NCBI GenBank assembly: GCA_031270215.1
Contig: JAISYB010000109.1
Location: forward strand, 1-16,335
Direction: 5' to 3'
DNA length: 16,335 nucleotides
Origin: Streptococcaceae bacterium
Lineage (GTDB): Bacteria; Bacillota; Bacilli; Lactobacillales; Streptococcaceae
Of the stretch, positions 7,110 to 14,199 are shown in pieces. Each line of letters starts with the position of its first letter. Position 1 is the stretch's first letter. The notes beneath the pieces are model-generated. The model did not search any database. It had not been told where the DNA came from and saw only the letters and a program-made list of their open reading frames with translations. The position numbers and the translations under genes were made by a program.

Positions 7110-8231
7110 TTAAATATATTGCAGTTCTTGCTCCTCTTGGTAGACATGGTCAATTAGCCCACCGCCAAGGCACTCCTCACCGTCATAAAAAACAACTGCT
7201 TGCCCCGGTGTCACAGCACGGACGGGCGCTTTAAAGTCAACGATCGCTTCTTCACCCTTAATCTCTACATGAACCGGCACGTCTGCTTGACGATAACGGA
7301 ATTTTGCCGTACAATCAAACTCAAAATCGGTTTTTTCATAAGGCTTGGTGAAACTGATTTCGCGCGCTTTCAGGCTGGTTGAAAAAAGCGCTGGGTGATT
7401 AAATCCCTGACCGACATATAAAATATTTTGCGATAAATCTTTACCCACGACAAACCAAGGCTCACTACTCTCTGACGTCCCTCCGATACCTAAACCTTGC
7501 CGTTGCCCGATTGTATAGTACATCAAACCGTCATGCGCCCCCATGACTACGCCGTCTGTCGTCAACATTTGCCCCTTTTGCGCAGGCAGATATTGACTTA
7601 GAAACTGCTTGAAATTCTTCTCACCAATAAAACAAACCCCTGTTGAATCCTTCTTTTTCGCTGTTGCCAATGCAGCACGCTCAGCAATCGCTCGAACCTC
7701 AGGCTTTCTCATTTCTCCCAAGGGAAACATCACTCTTTGCAGCTGTTCTTGGGACAATTGACTCAAAAAGTAAGTTTGGTCTTTGTTGTCATCAATACCA
7801 CGCAGCATATGGACAACACCTGCCGCATCTCTTGAAACCCTCGCATAATGACCGGTTGCCACATAATCTGCGCCAAGCTCTAATGCGTAGTCCAAAAACG
7901 CTTTGAACTTAATCTCCTTATTGCACATCACATCAGGATTTGGCGTGCGCCCTGCCCGATATTCTGCCAAGAAATACTGAAATACTCTATCCCAATATTC
8001 CTGCTCAAAATTGATTGAATAATACGGAATTCCAATCTGGTCAGCAACACGCGCAACGTCCTTGTAATCCTCCGTTGCCGTACAGACACCAAACTCGTCC
8101 GTATCGTCCCAGTTTTTCATGAAAATCCCGATAACATCGTATCCCTGTTCCTTTAAAAGCAGTGCCGCAACTGAACTGTCAACGCCACCACTCATTCCAA
8201 CAACAACACGAGTCTTTTGGTTATCACTCAT
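7110..8231 (-). CDS. mnmA: tRNA-specific 2-thiouridylase MnmA
   Basis: This 373-residue enzyme puts the 2-thio group on the wobble uridine (U34) of tRNAs for Lys, Glu and Gln, using ATP and a relayed persulfide sulfur. The N-terminal PP-loop GMSGGVDSS (residues 12-20) binds ATP. The two catalytic cysteines are present: Cys103 in NPDVMCNKEIKF and Cys200 in DSTGVCFIGEKNF. IFMKNWDD (36-43) and ATGHYAR (125-131) are further family motifs, and the C-terminal beta-barrel follows (GQAVVFYDGEECLGGG). The start at 8231 has only a weak ribosome site (GGTGA). A TATAAT -10 box sits 22 bases upstream. The usual partner, a cysteine desulfurase gene, is not adjacent. It appears to be transcribed on its own; no good terminator follows, only a 7-bp hairpin at 7075-7100, so readthrough into hslO is possible. 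Confidence 0.96.
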   Translation of the reverse strand: MSDNQKTRVVVGMSGGVDSSVAALLLKEQGYDVIGIFMKNWDDTDEFGVCTATEDYKDVARVADQIGIPYYSINFEQEYWDRVFQYFLAEYRAGRTPNPDVMCNKEIKFKAFLDYALELGADYVATGHYARVSRDAAGVVHMLRGIDDNKDQTYFLSQLSQEQLQRVMFPLGEMRKPEVRAIAERAALATAKKKDSTGVCFIGEKNFKQFLSQYLPAQKGQMLTTDGVVMGAHDGLMYYTIGQRQGLGIGGTSESSEPWFVVGKDLSQNILYVGQGFNHPALFSTSLKAREISFTKPYEKTDFEFDCTAKFRYRQADVPVHVEIKGEEAIVDFKAPVRAVTPGQAVVFYDGEECLGGGLIDHVYQEEQELQYI

Positions 8232-8253
8232 TTTGTCACCATCTTTTCATTAG

Positions 8254-8259
8254 ATTATA
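8254..8259 (-). promoter_or_regulatory. -10 box of the mnmA promoter
   Basis: TATAAT on the minus strand, with TTACGA as a possible -35 at 18-base spacing, about 22 bases upstream of the mnmA start codon. The -35 match is modest. Confidence 0.45.
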
Positions 8260-8334
8260 CAATCCACGATTTGAAGGTCGTAATTGCAACTACCTATTAT
8301 ATAGCGGATAGAATGGGATGTCAAAATCAAGCAA

Positions 8335-8358
8335 CGTCCGACACAAAAGCGCCGGACG
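8335..8358 (-). terminator. Possible terminator or attenuator hairpin upstream of mnmA
   Basis: On the minus strand CGTCCGGCGC-TTTT-GTGTCGGACG forms a 10-bp stem with a tetraloop (two G-U pairs), followed by the moderately T-rich TTGCTTGATTTTG. The pairing is better in the minus RNA than in the plus RNA. It lies upstream of the mnmA promoter and could stop readthrough from the aldolase gene. Confidence 0.35.
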
Positions 8359-8378
8359 AATACGGAGGTTCAATTAAC

Positions 8379-8480
8379 ATGGTTGTCGCTAATCCTAGCG
8401 TAAAAATTTTTAGTGTCATACGATACCACCTATTAGAAGGTAGCATATTTTGCCAATTTGAAGAATCATTGATGAAATGA
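8379..8480 (+). CDS. Possible 33-residue small ORF
   Basis: An ATG preceded by GGAGG at ten-base spacing opens a 33-codon frame (MVVANPSVKIFSVIRYHLLE...) that ends in TGA at 8478-8480. It is the only plus-strand reading in this intergenic region with a plausible ribosome site. The peptide has no recognisable motif and no evident promoter, so a chance frame is at least as likely. Confidence 0.2.
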   Translation: MVVANPSVKIFSVIRYHLLEGSIFCQFEESLMK

Positions 8481-8741
8481 CTGTGCGACAAAGCTTACAC
8501 ATATTGCTTTATTTCAAATTATTGTTCGTATATACGAGGTGTCAAAAACTTTCATCTCGGCATTAAAACGCCGAGCTTTGCAAGCTATTAGCTAAATCAG
8601 CCAGAGTGATGTCGTATATTTAACTAAACGCCACTCCTGATATTTCTGCGCCTTCCAAATTCATCTGCGCAGCGCCACACTATTAGCTGCATTTAACATC
8701 TACATGGCACCATTTATCTCAAATTAAAACGATTAACAGGA

Positions 8742-9422
8742 TTAAAGCGAATCAATGGTACTGCCTTCACCAAAAACTGCTTCCCAATCAGTCGTAAAAT
8801 CAACCACTGCTTTATTAATTGATGGCATGCTAAGCGCTTGTTTGATGATGTCAACACCCATTGTTGCAGCCTGTGCGCCATTTTCAAGCGCTGCATTGAC
8901 TTGTCCGACATTTTTAAAACTAGCAGCTAAGATTTTTGTTTGGCTATTTGTCCGAGCAATTTCTTCCGTTATTTCGTAGATTGCTTCTCGTGGGTCAATG
9001 TTTAAATTTTCCATTCGATTAAAATATGGTGCAATATAATCAGCACCTGCCGCAATTGCTAAATATGCTTGAATTTTCGTATAAATGGCTGTTGCAGTCA
9101 CCTTAGCACCTCTACGTTTAAGCTCTTTAATCACTCTTAAGCCTACTTCATTTACGGGAACCTTGATATATACCTCTTTGTCAATTTTATTCAAAATTGT
9201 TTCAGCATCTTTTATCATGCCCTCGTAGCTTGTTGCAACAACTTGAACATGTAACGATTTCTTGGCTCCGATAATTTTTCTAATTTCTTTCATATGACTG
9301 AAAAATTCAATCTTTCCTTCATTCTTGATAATTGACGGATTAGAGGTAATACCTGCAATTGGAAGAGCCTCTACAAATTTTGTAATGTCTTTGATGTTTG
9401 CCGTATCAAGCATAAACTCCAT
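8742..9422 (-). CDS. fsa: Fructose-6-phosphate aldolase / transaldolase-like protein (FSA family)
   Basis: This 226-residue protein belongs to the short transaldolase family that includes E. coli FsaA/FsaB (about 220 residues). The Schiff-base lysine is Lys87 in EVYIKVPVNEVG. Other family segments are MLDTANIKDI near the start, GITSNPSII (24-32), VTATAIYTKIQAYLAIAAGADYIAPYFNR and the late TMGVDIIKQAL. FSA enzymes cleave or form C3-C4 bonds in fructose 6-phosphate or, with better physiological sense, 1-deoxyfructose 6-phosphate, giving glyceraldehyde 3-phosphate plus hydroxyacetone. AAGGAG precedes the ATG. It lies 227 bases downstream of the activating-enzyme gene in the same direction, after a large hairpin, so it may be expressed at a different level. 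The link with the glycyl radical enzyme suggests it cleaves that enzyme's product. Confidence 0.92.
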   Translation of the reverse strand: MEFMLDTANIKDITKFVEALPIAGITSNPSIIKNEGKIEFFSHMKEIRKIIGAKKSLHVQVVATSYEGMIKDAETILNKIDKEVYIKVPVNEVGLRVIKELKRRGAKVTATAIYTKIQAYLAIAAGADYIAPYFNRMENLNIDPREAIYEITEEIARTNSQTKILAASFKNVGQVNAALENGAQAATMGVDIIKQALSMPSINKAVVDFTTDWEAVFGEGSTIDSL

Positions 9423-9530
9423 AATTAATTCTCCTTTTTATTTTTTATTATTCACTAGAATAACATTAGGATACCACCATTCCAGCTTACTTTCTACCTT
9501 TCTAATTTGTCATTTTTAAAAAGGCTGTTA

Positions 9531-9546
9531 TATCAATAAATTGATA
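9531..9546. repeat. Palindrome TATCAAT-AA-ATTGATA upstream of the aldolase gene
   Basis: A 7-bp inverted repeat with a 2-base centre, about 110 bases upstream of the aldolase ATG and just after a T7 run on the minus strand. It could be an operator or part of a promoter; no regulator can be assigned. Confidence 0.35.
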
Positions 9547-9565
9547 AAAAAACAAATCCCTCAAA

Positions 9566-9577
9566 GCACATATGTGC
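9566..9577. repeat. Perfect 12-bp palindrome GCACATATGTGC
   Basis: A perfect palindrome in the gap between the activating-enzyme and aldolase genes. Its symmetry and length fit a dimeric regulator site, but it does not resemble the operator candidates upstream of the glycyl radical enzyme. Confidence 0.4.
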
Positions 9578-9600
9578 ACTAAACATATTTATGCAACATA

Positions 9601-9649
9601 AATTAAACCACCACTTCGAGAAATTTTTCCTCAAAAATGGTGATTAAAT
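9601..9649 (-). terminator. Large hairpin directly after the activating-enzyme gene (possible leaky terminator)
   Basis: On the minus strand AATTTAATCACCA and TGGTGGTTTAATT pair at 12 of 13 positions (one T-G), enclosing a second stem, ATTTTT-GAGG-AAAAAT. The 3' side is AT-rich but has no clean T-run. It starts at the activating-enzyme stop codon and could partly terminate transcription or protect the upstream mRNA. Confidence 0.45.
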
Positions 9650-10435
9650 TTATTCTAATCCATCAATATTTGCTACTATCCCATGCGCTTCAAATGCCTT
9701 TTGCACCGTTTCGATTTCTGTTTTAGACAAGGGTTCTACATCTTTCATCGTATATTCCCACGACAAGTAATCATACTTACTGCTTCCATATTGATGAAAA
9801 GGCAAAAGATGAACAGCTGTTACACCTAAGCTAGATAGATAAGTAACAATTTCAAGAATATTATCCATCGAATCTGTATAGCCTGGAATCAATGGAATTC
9901 GCGGGATTAACTCAACGTCATCTTGAGTCAATAGATACTCAAAGTTTGCCTTAACAACGGCAATATCAGCACCGATTACCCTTTTACTGTCTTCAGAATC
10001 CATGATTTTTAAGTCAAATAGAACTTGATTTAGGTATGGCATTAGTGTTTTAATTCTTTCCACTGGGAAACAGCCTGTCGTTTCAATCGCTGTATGAACA
10101 CCTAAATCACTCAATTCCTTTAATAACATAGCCGCAAAATCGGCTTGCATCAACACTTCCCCGCCGGAAAGCGTCACCCCGCCACCAGAAGTCCGATAAA
10201 AAATATCATCTTTCATTACCTCATCAACAAGCTCGTTAACCAAGCGCCATTCTCCAACTGTTTCCTCTTTGCCATTTTTAATCCAGCTTGCAGGTTGAAC
10301 AGCCTTTCTTGATTCCGGATTGGAGCACCAAGGACAGCGTAGCGGACAACCCTTTAGAAAAACGATTGTGCGAATTCCGCCGCCGTCATGAACAGAATAT
10401 CGCTGAATATTAAAAACCAATCCTTTATCCTTCAT
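9650..10435 (-). CDS. Glycyl radical enzyme activating enzyme (radical SAM), short form
   Basis: This 261-residue radical SAM protein has the iron-sulfur motif CPLRCPWC (Cys30, Cys34, Cys37) followed by SNPES. It also has SGGGVTLSGGE, the SAM-binding Gly-rich region, TAIETTGC, and DLKIMDSE, as in PflA and PflC activases. It generates the glycyl radical on its partner by reductive cleavage of SAM. Partners of PflD/YbiW-like enzymes usually carry about 40 extra residues with two ferredoxin-type cysteine clusters after the first motif; here residues 38-95 contain no cysteine, so those clusters are absent. The gene starts 14 bases after the glycyl radical enzyme stop, so the two are cotranscribed and presumably act as a pair. 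The start at 10435 gives MKDKGLVFNIQRYSVHDGGGIRT, typical for the family. Confidence 0.93.
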   Translation of the reverse strand: MKDKGLVFNIQRYSVHDGGGIRTIVFLKGCPLRCPWCSNPESRKAVQPASWIKNGKEETVGEWRLVNELVDEVMKDDIFYRTSGGGVTLSGGEVLMQADFAAMLLKELSDLGVHTAIETTGCFPVERIKTLMPYLNQVLFDLKIMDSEDSKRVIGADIAVVKANFEYLLTQDDVELIPRIPLIPGYTDSMDNILEIVTYLSSLGVTAVHLLPFHQYGSSKYDYLSWEYTMKDVEPLSKTEIETVQKAFEAHGIVANIDGLE

Positions 10436-10449
10436 TTTTTCGCCTCAAT

Positions 10450-12798
10450 CTACAGTTGATGTTCAATACGGGCAATAATGTCATCTTGTATTTTCCTATT
10501 CAAATCAACAAAGAATGCACTGTATCCTGCTACCCGCACCAATAATCCTGTATATTTTTCCGGATGTTTTTGCGCATCAATCAGCGTCTGCTTGGATTGC
10601 ACGTTAAATTGAACATGCTGGATTTTTAATTTTGTATAAGCCATCAAGAAATCGGCAAATTTATTCAAGCCTCGTTGTCCTTTTAAGGTGTTCGGCTGAA
10701 ATTTCAAATTCAATAGGCTGCCATTTACAGTCAGATAATTATCCAGCTTACTGACTGATTTTAAAACTGCGGTCGGTCCAAGATGATCACGCCCAACCAT
10801 TGGAGATAATCCGCCATCAGCCAATTGTTCTCGCGCTTTTCGTCCGTCAGGAGTTGCTCCAACTGCTTCCCCTAAAGGAATATGGGCAGAAACCGTATAT
10901 GCACCCGGAATGAATTGTCCGCCGCGAACATTTGTGTATTTCTCCAATTCTTTGGCATAGTGGCGGAAAAAGCTTGCGGCAATATTATCTATTTCATCAT
11001 CATCATTTCCATATTTTTCAAAATCTTGAATGACATGCGTCTGAAGCTTGGCATAATCTCCTGTATAATTTGACTCCATCGCATTTACCAATTCAGCAAA
11101 AGTGATTTCTCGGTTTTCAAATACCATTTTTTTAATGACATACATCGAATCGCTCAGATTTGCCTCACCAATTCCTTGTACACCAGAAAAGTTATAACGT
11201 GCGCCACCTTCCGTTACGTCCTGCGCCTTTTCAATACAATCTTTTATCAATACTGACAAGAACGGAGTTGGTGCATATTCTCTATGTCCCAAATCAACAA
11301 TATTAGAACCCTTCACAACCAGCTCAACGTAATAATCAATCTTTCTCTTAATGTCCTCCGTCAATGCTTGATAGCTAACGTCCACTTTATCTCTTAACTC
11401 ATACATGCTCAATTCCATGATTCGCAGTAAATTAAAAAGTGCAATATCATGCAAGCCATACGTTCGACCGGGAATTGACGTTTCTACGCAACCGACAGTC
11501 GCATAGTCCCGTGCGTCGTCTAGTGATACCCCTTTACTCAAAAAAGCCGGAATACAAACCTCATCATTAAACAATTGTGGAACTCCTGTTCCCAAACGAA
11601 TCGTTTCACAGGTCTTCAAAAGAAATTTTCTCGGAATAAGCTCATTCATTCGAACCGACAAATTAGGCTGCGGCAATAATATTTCATGGTATAAATCTAG
11701 CATAATATACGATAGCGGATTAACCGAGGCGTGCCCAATTTCATCAACTCCGCCCAAAACTACCGTATAGCCTGTTGGGAAGCCCGCAAAGCATTTTGCA
11801 CTGCTCTCACTGCGAAGTAGGACAACATCATTGGTCTTAACATAGAAATCTCCTAAAAGCTCATATAAGAAGTTTTCGGGAACATTGTTTTCTAAAGACG
11901 CTTGATAGAAAGGATACAGATACTGATCCATTCTTCCTAGCGATAACGAAGAAGCGTTTGATTCATATTGTCCGACAATGCTGGTCAGCCATAAAAGCTG
12001 TAAGGCTTCATAAAATGAATCTGGCTTTTCCGTACTTAGCTTTGTACAAATTTTTTCAATTTCTGCCAATTCATCTTTTCTTTTATCATTTGTTTCTGTT
12101 TTAATCATTTCTCCAGCCAAAGCAGCATAACGCATAAAATGCTCTTTCATTGCTACAAAAATAATACGACCCGCTTTAAAGAAATTATTTTCTGGCTGCT
12201 CTTTTATTTTTTCCTCTAAGTAATCAATATAATATTGAACACCATGCCCCAAGATAGACGGAAAGTCCATGATAATATGTCCTTGGCCCTTATCCGTTTG
12301 ATTTAGTTTAAATACTTCGTCCTTTAGGGCATTCTTAACTTCATCCGTTAGTCGATCATTGATAAAGTCCTTCATTGATTTTCCTTCCCAGTAAGGATAA
12401 AGCTGTTCAAGATAAAGCTTTTTATCTGCTTTCGTAAACTCAAACTGATCCTGTGGTCTTGTGGCAATGGTATCAATTTCTTTCATAATCCAGTAAGGAT
12501 CCATTTCAGGTGAGAGAATCCCCGACCTTGGTCTGATCGTTCGATTACCAACTAATAATTCTCCCTCTCGAATACTTATCTCAACATTTGCCATGATGTA
12601 TTCCACAGCTTTCGCTCGGCGGATAATGGTTGGCATGCCTTCGGTTTGTTTGTAGCTTTCCGTATACAGCAATGCACGTTCCAAAGATATTTGACGTTTT
12701 TCTTTAAATAAATTATCCTTCATCAGCTGAATTCTTTGATTGCCATCTACTACGACATTGGCAATATTTTTAGTTTTGTCAATAACTCCTGTGACCAT
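10450..12798 (-). CDS. Glycyl radical enzyme, PflD/YbiW type
   Basis: This complete 782-residue glycyl radical enzyme has the thiyl-radical cysteine in VGCVETS (Cys437, with Glu439) and the radical glycine in RVAGYSAFFVDL (Gly758, 24 residues from the end). The GCVE signature marks the dehydratase/C-O-lyase branch; true pyruvate formate-lyases have two adjacent cysteines. Length and start fit PflD/YbiW-like proteins. As I recall, E. coli YbiW and PflD open the ring of 1,5-anhydroglucitol 6-phosphate and 1,5-anhydromannitol 6-phosphate to 1-deoxyfructose 6-phosphate. The adjacent activase and FSA-type aldolase make that the best guess here; glycerol or diol dehydratase is the main alternative. 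The enzyme is oxygen-sensitive and cytoplasmic. AAAGGA lies nine bases before the ATG. A catabolite-response-like sequence and two inverted repeats lie upstream, shared with the divergent regulator. Confidence 0.93.
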   Translation of the reverse strand: MVTGVIDKTKNIANVVVDGNQRIQLMKDNLFKEKRQISLERALLYTESYKQTEGMPTIIRRAKAVEYIMANVEISIREGELLVGNRTIRPRSGILSPEMDPYWIMKEIDTIATRPQDQFEFTKADKKLYLEQLYPYWEGKSMKDFINDRLTDEVKNALKDEVFKLNQTDKGQGHIIMDFPSILGHGVQYYIDYLEEKIKEQPENNFFKAGRIIFVAMKEHFMRYAALAGEMIKTETNDKRKDELAEIEKICTKLSTEKPDSFYEALQLLWLTSIVGQYESNASSLSLGRMDQYLYPFYQASLENNVPENFLYELLGDFYVKTNDVVLLRSESSAKCFAGFPTGYTVVLGGVDEIGHASVNPLSYIMLDLYHEILLPQPNLSVRMNELIPRKFLLKTCETIRLGTGVPQLFNDEVCIPAFLSKGVSLDDARDYATVGCVETSIPGRTYGLHDIALFNLLRIMELSMYELRDKVDVSYQALTEDIKRKIDYYVELVVKGSNIVDLGHREYAPTPFLSVLIKDCIEKAQDVTEGGARYNFSGVQGIGEANLSDSMYVIKKMVFENREITFAELVNAMESNYTGDYAKLQTHVIQDFEKYGNDDDEIDNIAASFFRHYAKELEKYTNVRGGQFIPGAYTVSAHIPLGEAVGATPDGRKAREQLADGGLSPMVGRDHLGPTAVLKSVSKLDNYLTVNGSLLNLKFQPNTLKGQRGLNKFADFLMAYTKLKIQHVQFNVQSKQTLIDAQKHPEKYTGLLVRVAGYSAFFVDLNRKIQDDIIARIEHQL

Positions 12799-12830
12799 AT
12801 TATCTCGTCCTTTCTGTTTTATACCTTAAG

Positions 12831-12844
12831 TATAAACGCTTGAA
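12831..12844. promoter_or_regulatory. Weak cre-like site upstream of the glycyl radical enzyme
   Basis: TATAAACGCTTGAA matches the catabolite-response pattern TGTAAACGCTTTCA at 11 of 14 positions, including the AAACGCTT core, but both outer ends are poor. It overlaps the likely promoter of the glycyl radical enzyme gene (TATACT or TATAAA as -10), where CcpA repression would make sense. Confidence 0.35.
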
Positions 12845-12850
12845 ACAGAT

Positions 12851-12873
12851 AAATCCATGTTTTTCTTGGATTT
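12851..12873. promoter_or_regulatory. Candidate operator 1 (inverted repeat) in the divergent region
   Basis: AAATCCA (12851-12857) and TGGATTT (12867-12873) form a perfect 7-bp inverted repeat with a 9-base spacer. The half-sites resemble those of the second repeat at 12901-12935, suggesting one regulator binds both; the DeoR-family protein encoded next door is the obvious candidate. Confidence 0.5.
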
Positions 12874-12900
12874 ATTCAATGTAAATTTGGTTTTAAAAAC

Positions 12901-12935
12901 AAATTCCAAGTTTATTGTTGATTTTTTTGGAATTT
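12901..12935. promoter_or_regulatory. Candidate operator 2 (9-bp inverted repeat) overlapping the regulator promoter
   Basis: AAATTCCAA (12901-12909) and TTGGAATTT (12927-12935) are a perfect 9-bp inverted repeat with a 17-base spacer. The right half lies between the proposed -35 and -10 of the regulator gene, which would suit autoregulation. Confidence 0.55.
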
Positions 12936-12946
12936 AATGCTATTTT
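12918..12946 (+). promoter_or_regulatory. Putative promoter of the DeoR-family regulator
   Basis: TTGATT (12918-12923) and TATTTT (12941-12946) are 17 bases apart and lie about 30 bases upstream of the regulator start. Both hexamers are imperfect; the spacing and position support the call. Confidence 0.4.
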
Positions 12947-12973
12947 TGAGTAAATAAAAGGGACGGTGATTAA

Positions 12974-13738
12974 TTGAAAGCGACAGAAATACTCAATCGT
13001 AGGAAACAAATAAGCGAAATGCTTTATGATAAAGAAATAATAACCGTTGCGGAATTAGTAAAACAACTGAATGTTTCTGACGAAACAATCAGAAAAGACC
13101 TTTCCTATCTTGAAGAGGAAGGAATCATTGAGAAAAAACATGGTAAAGCAGTCTTGATAAGAGAGAGAAAGCTTGAACCCGTTTTACAAAGAACACCTGT
13201 CAATTTAGAAAAGAAAAACGCCGTTGTTTGTAAAGCACTCTCTTTTATTAACGAAAGCGACTTATCTATAGGTCTTGATCAGGGAAGTACCGTAGCATTA
13301 CTCGCTAATCAGCTGAAAATATTCCAACAAAAGCAAATATTTACCGGCTCTTTAGCCGCTATCTTAGAGCTTGTCAATAGTAATCACACAATCCATTGTT
13401 TTGGAGGTCAGTATTATTCAGAGGACATGGCATTCAGAAATGATTTGGGGAAAGAAATGTATCCGGATATTCATTTTGACATCTGCTTTTTTGGTTCAAG
13501 TGGTGTCAAAAATCGACAAGGATTTTGCACTTCATCATTAGTCGACGCAGAGGCAAAACGAATGATGCTCCGAAAATCAACGATGAATATTGTACTTTTA
13601 GACGACACCAAATTTCAAAGTAGCTCTTTGGTACAGGTTGCCCCATGGCGTGACGTTGACGTTGTTATTACAAATAGCTTCATTCCTAGAGAGGTTGCTG
13701 CATTCATCAGTAACTCTACCAAGTTAATTTTAGTTTAA
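12974..13738 (+). CDS. DeoR-family transcriptional regulator
   Basis: This 254-residue protein starts with a TTG codon at 12974, with GGTG and GGGA upstream as the ribosome site. The N-terminal DeoR winged helix-turn-helix is clear: RRKQISEMLYDKEIITVAEL, then VSDETIRKDLSYLEEEGIIEKKHGKAVL (residues 34-61). The C-terminal DeoRC sensor domain, which binds phosphorylated sugars, shows LDQGST (101-106, where many relatives have D-A-G-S/T-T), FTGSLAAI and the late VVITNSF. It is transcribed away from the glycyl radical enzyme operon across a 175-bp region with two inverted repeats. It most likely represses that operon until a pathway phosphosugar is present; DeoR regulators beside PflD/FSA clusters also occur in streptococci. 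The ligand cannot be read from the sequence. Confidence 0.92.
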   Translation: MKATEILNRRKQISEMLYDKEIITVAELVKQLNVSDETIRKDLSYLEEEGIIEKKHGKAVLIRERKLEPVLQRTPVNLEKKNAVVCKALSFINESDLSIGLDQGSTVALLANQLKIFQQKQIFTGSLAAILELVNSNHTIHCFGGQYYSEDMAFRNDLGKEMYPDIHFDICFFGSSGVKNRQGFCTSSLVDAEAKRMMLRKSTMNIVLLDDTKFQSSSLVQVAPWRDVDVVITNSFIPREVAAFISNSTKLILV

Positions 13739-13847
13739 CGGCAAAGCAGAGAATTTAAGCACCTGAGGGTAACAAAATTCATGATTCAAGCCGAAAATAT
13801 TAATCATTTTAAAGTTTTATCCCTAGAAAATCATTAAATATACACTA

Positions 13848-13870
13848 GCAGAATATTTCTGCCCCTTTTT
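13848..13870 (+). terminator. Weak terminator-like hairpin after the regulator
   Basis: GCAGAA-TAT-TTCTGC is followed by CCC and TTTTT, about 110 bases past the regulator stop. The gap before the T-run weakens the call; the stronger terminator at 14069-14116 lies further along. Confidence 0.35.
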
Positions 13871-14068
13871 GCCCAAAAATCGGACTGCTTGATTTCAAAT
13901 GCGTTTACAACAATACTAAAACGACACATCATATCTTTTGTTTCCTAATTAAGTTAAAACGAACTCAGCTGACTTTCGAACTGATTTTCAGATTATTTCT
14001 CAAAAAAATTTAAAAGAAATTTTAAAGCAGACTAGAATCTAATAAAAGTACTACATTTTTTAGCTGAA

Positions 14069-14116
14069 CAAAAGCCTCTCTAAACGCCTATAATAAGGTG
14101 TTTTGAGAGGCTTTTT
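14069..14116. terminator. Strong bidirectional rho-independent terminator
   Basis: AAAAGCCTCTC-t-AAACGCCT pairs with AGGTGTTT-t-GAGAGGCTTTTT around an ATAATA loop. The stem is about 19 bp with a T-T mismatch. A-rich and T-rich flanks on either side allow termination of both the plus-strand regulator and the minus-strand LysM operon. Confidence 0.88.
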
Positions 14117-14123
14117 GCTTCTA

Positions 14124-14199
14124 AAAGTGTCAAACTAGAGAATTTTAAAGGTTTGTATAGTGAATTTAGAATTTTTTTGAAACGGTAGTTTGACACTTT
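14124..14199. repeat. 76-bp element with 14-bp perfect terminal inverted repeats
   Basis: AAAGTGTCAAACTA (14124-14137) and TAGTTTGACACTTT (14186-14199) are exact inverted copies around a 48-base AT-rich interior. No target-site duplication is evident and there is no coding frame inside. It may be a miniature transposable element, an insertion-sequence remnant, or an extended hairpin at the end of the LysM transcript. Confidence 0.55.

Larger units (their letters stand above)
8232..8741. other. Intergenic region between the aldolase gene and mnmA
   Basis: These 510 bases hold no convincing gene. Contents: the mnmA promoter; a 10-bp stem-loop at 8335-8358; a 33-codon plus-strand frame with a GGAGG site (8379-8480); the palindrome CGTATATACG (8527-8536); and a CTCGGC/GCCGAG hairpin (8556-8575) that on the minus strand is followed seven bases later by TTTTT and may be a weak terminator for the aldolase gene. 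ACTAAACGCCACT at 8632 resembles ACTAAGCGCCACT at 4840. Confidence 0.4.

Noticed and set aside
8217..8480. 87-codon plus-strand frame reading out of the mnmA start region
   Set aside because: It overlaps the mnmA start and promoter, has no ribosome site at its first ATG and no protein-like motifs. Only the last 33 codons, with their own GGAGG, were kept as a low-confidence possibility.
13895..13909. A second cre-like sequence (minus strand TGTAAACGCATTTGA)
   Set aside because: The match is poor in one half and it lies in a gap between convergent genes with no promoter nearby.
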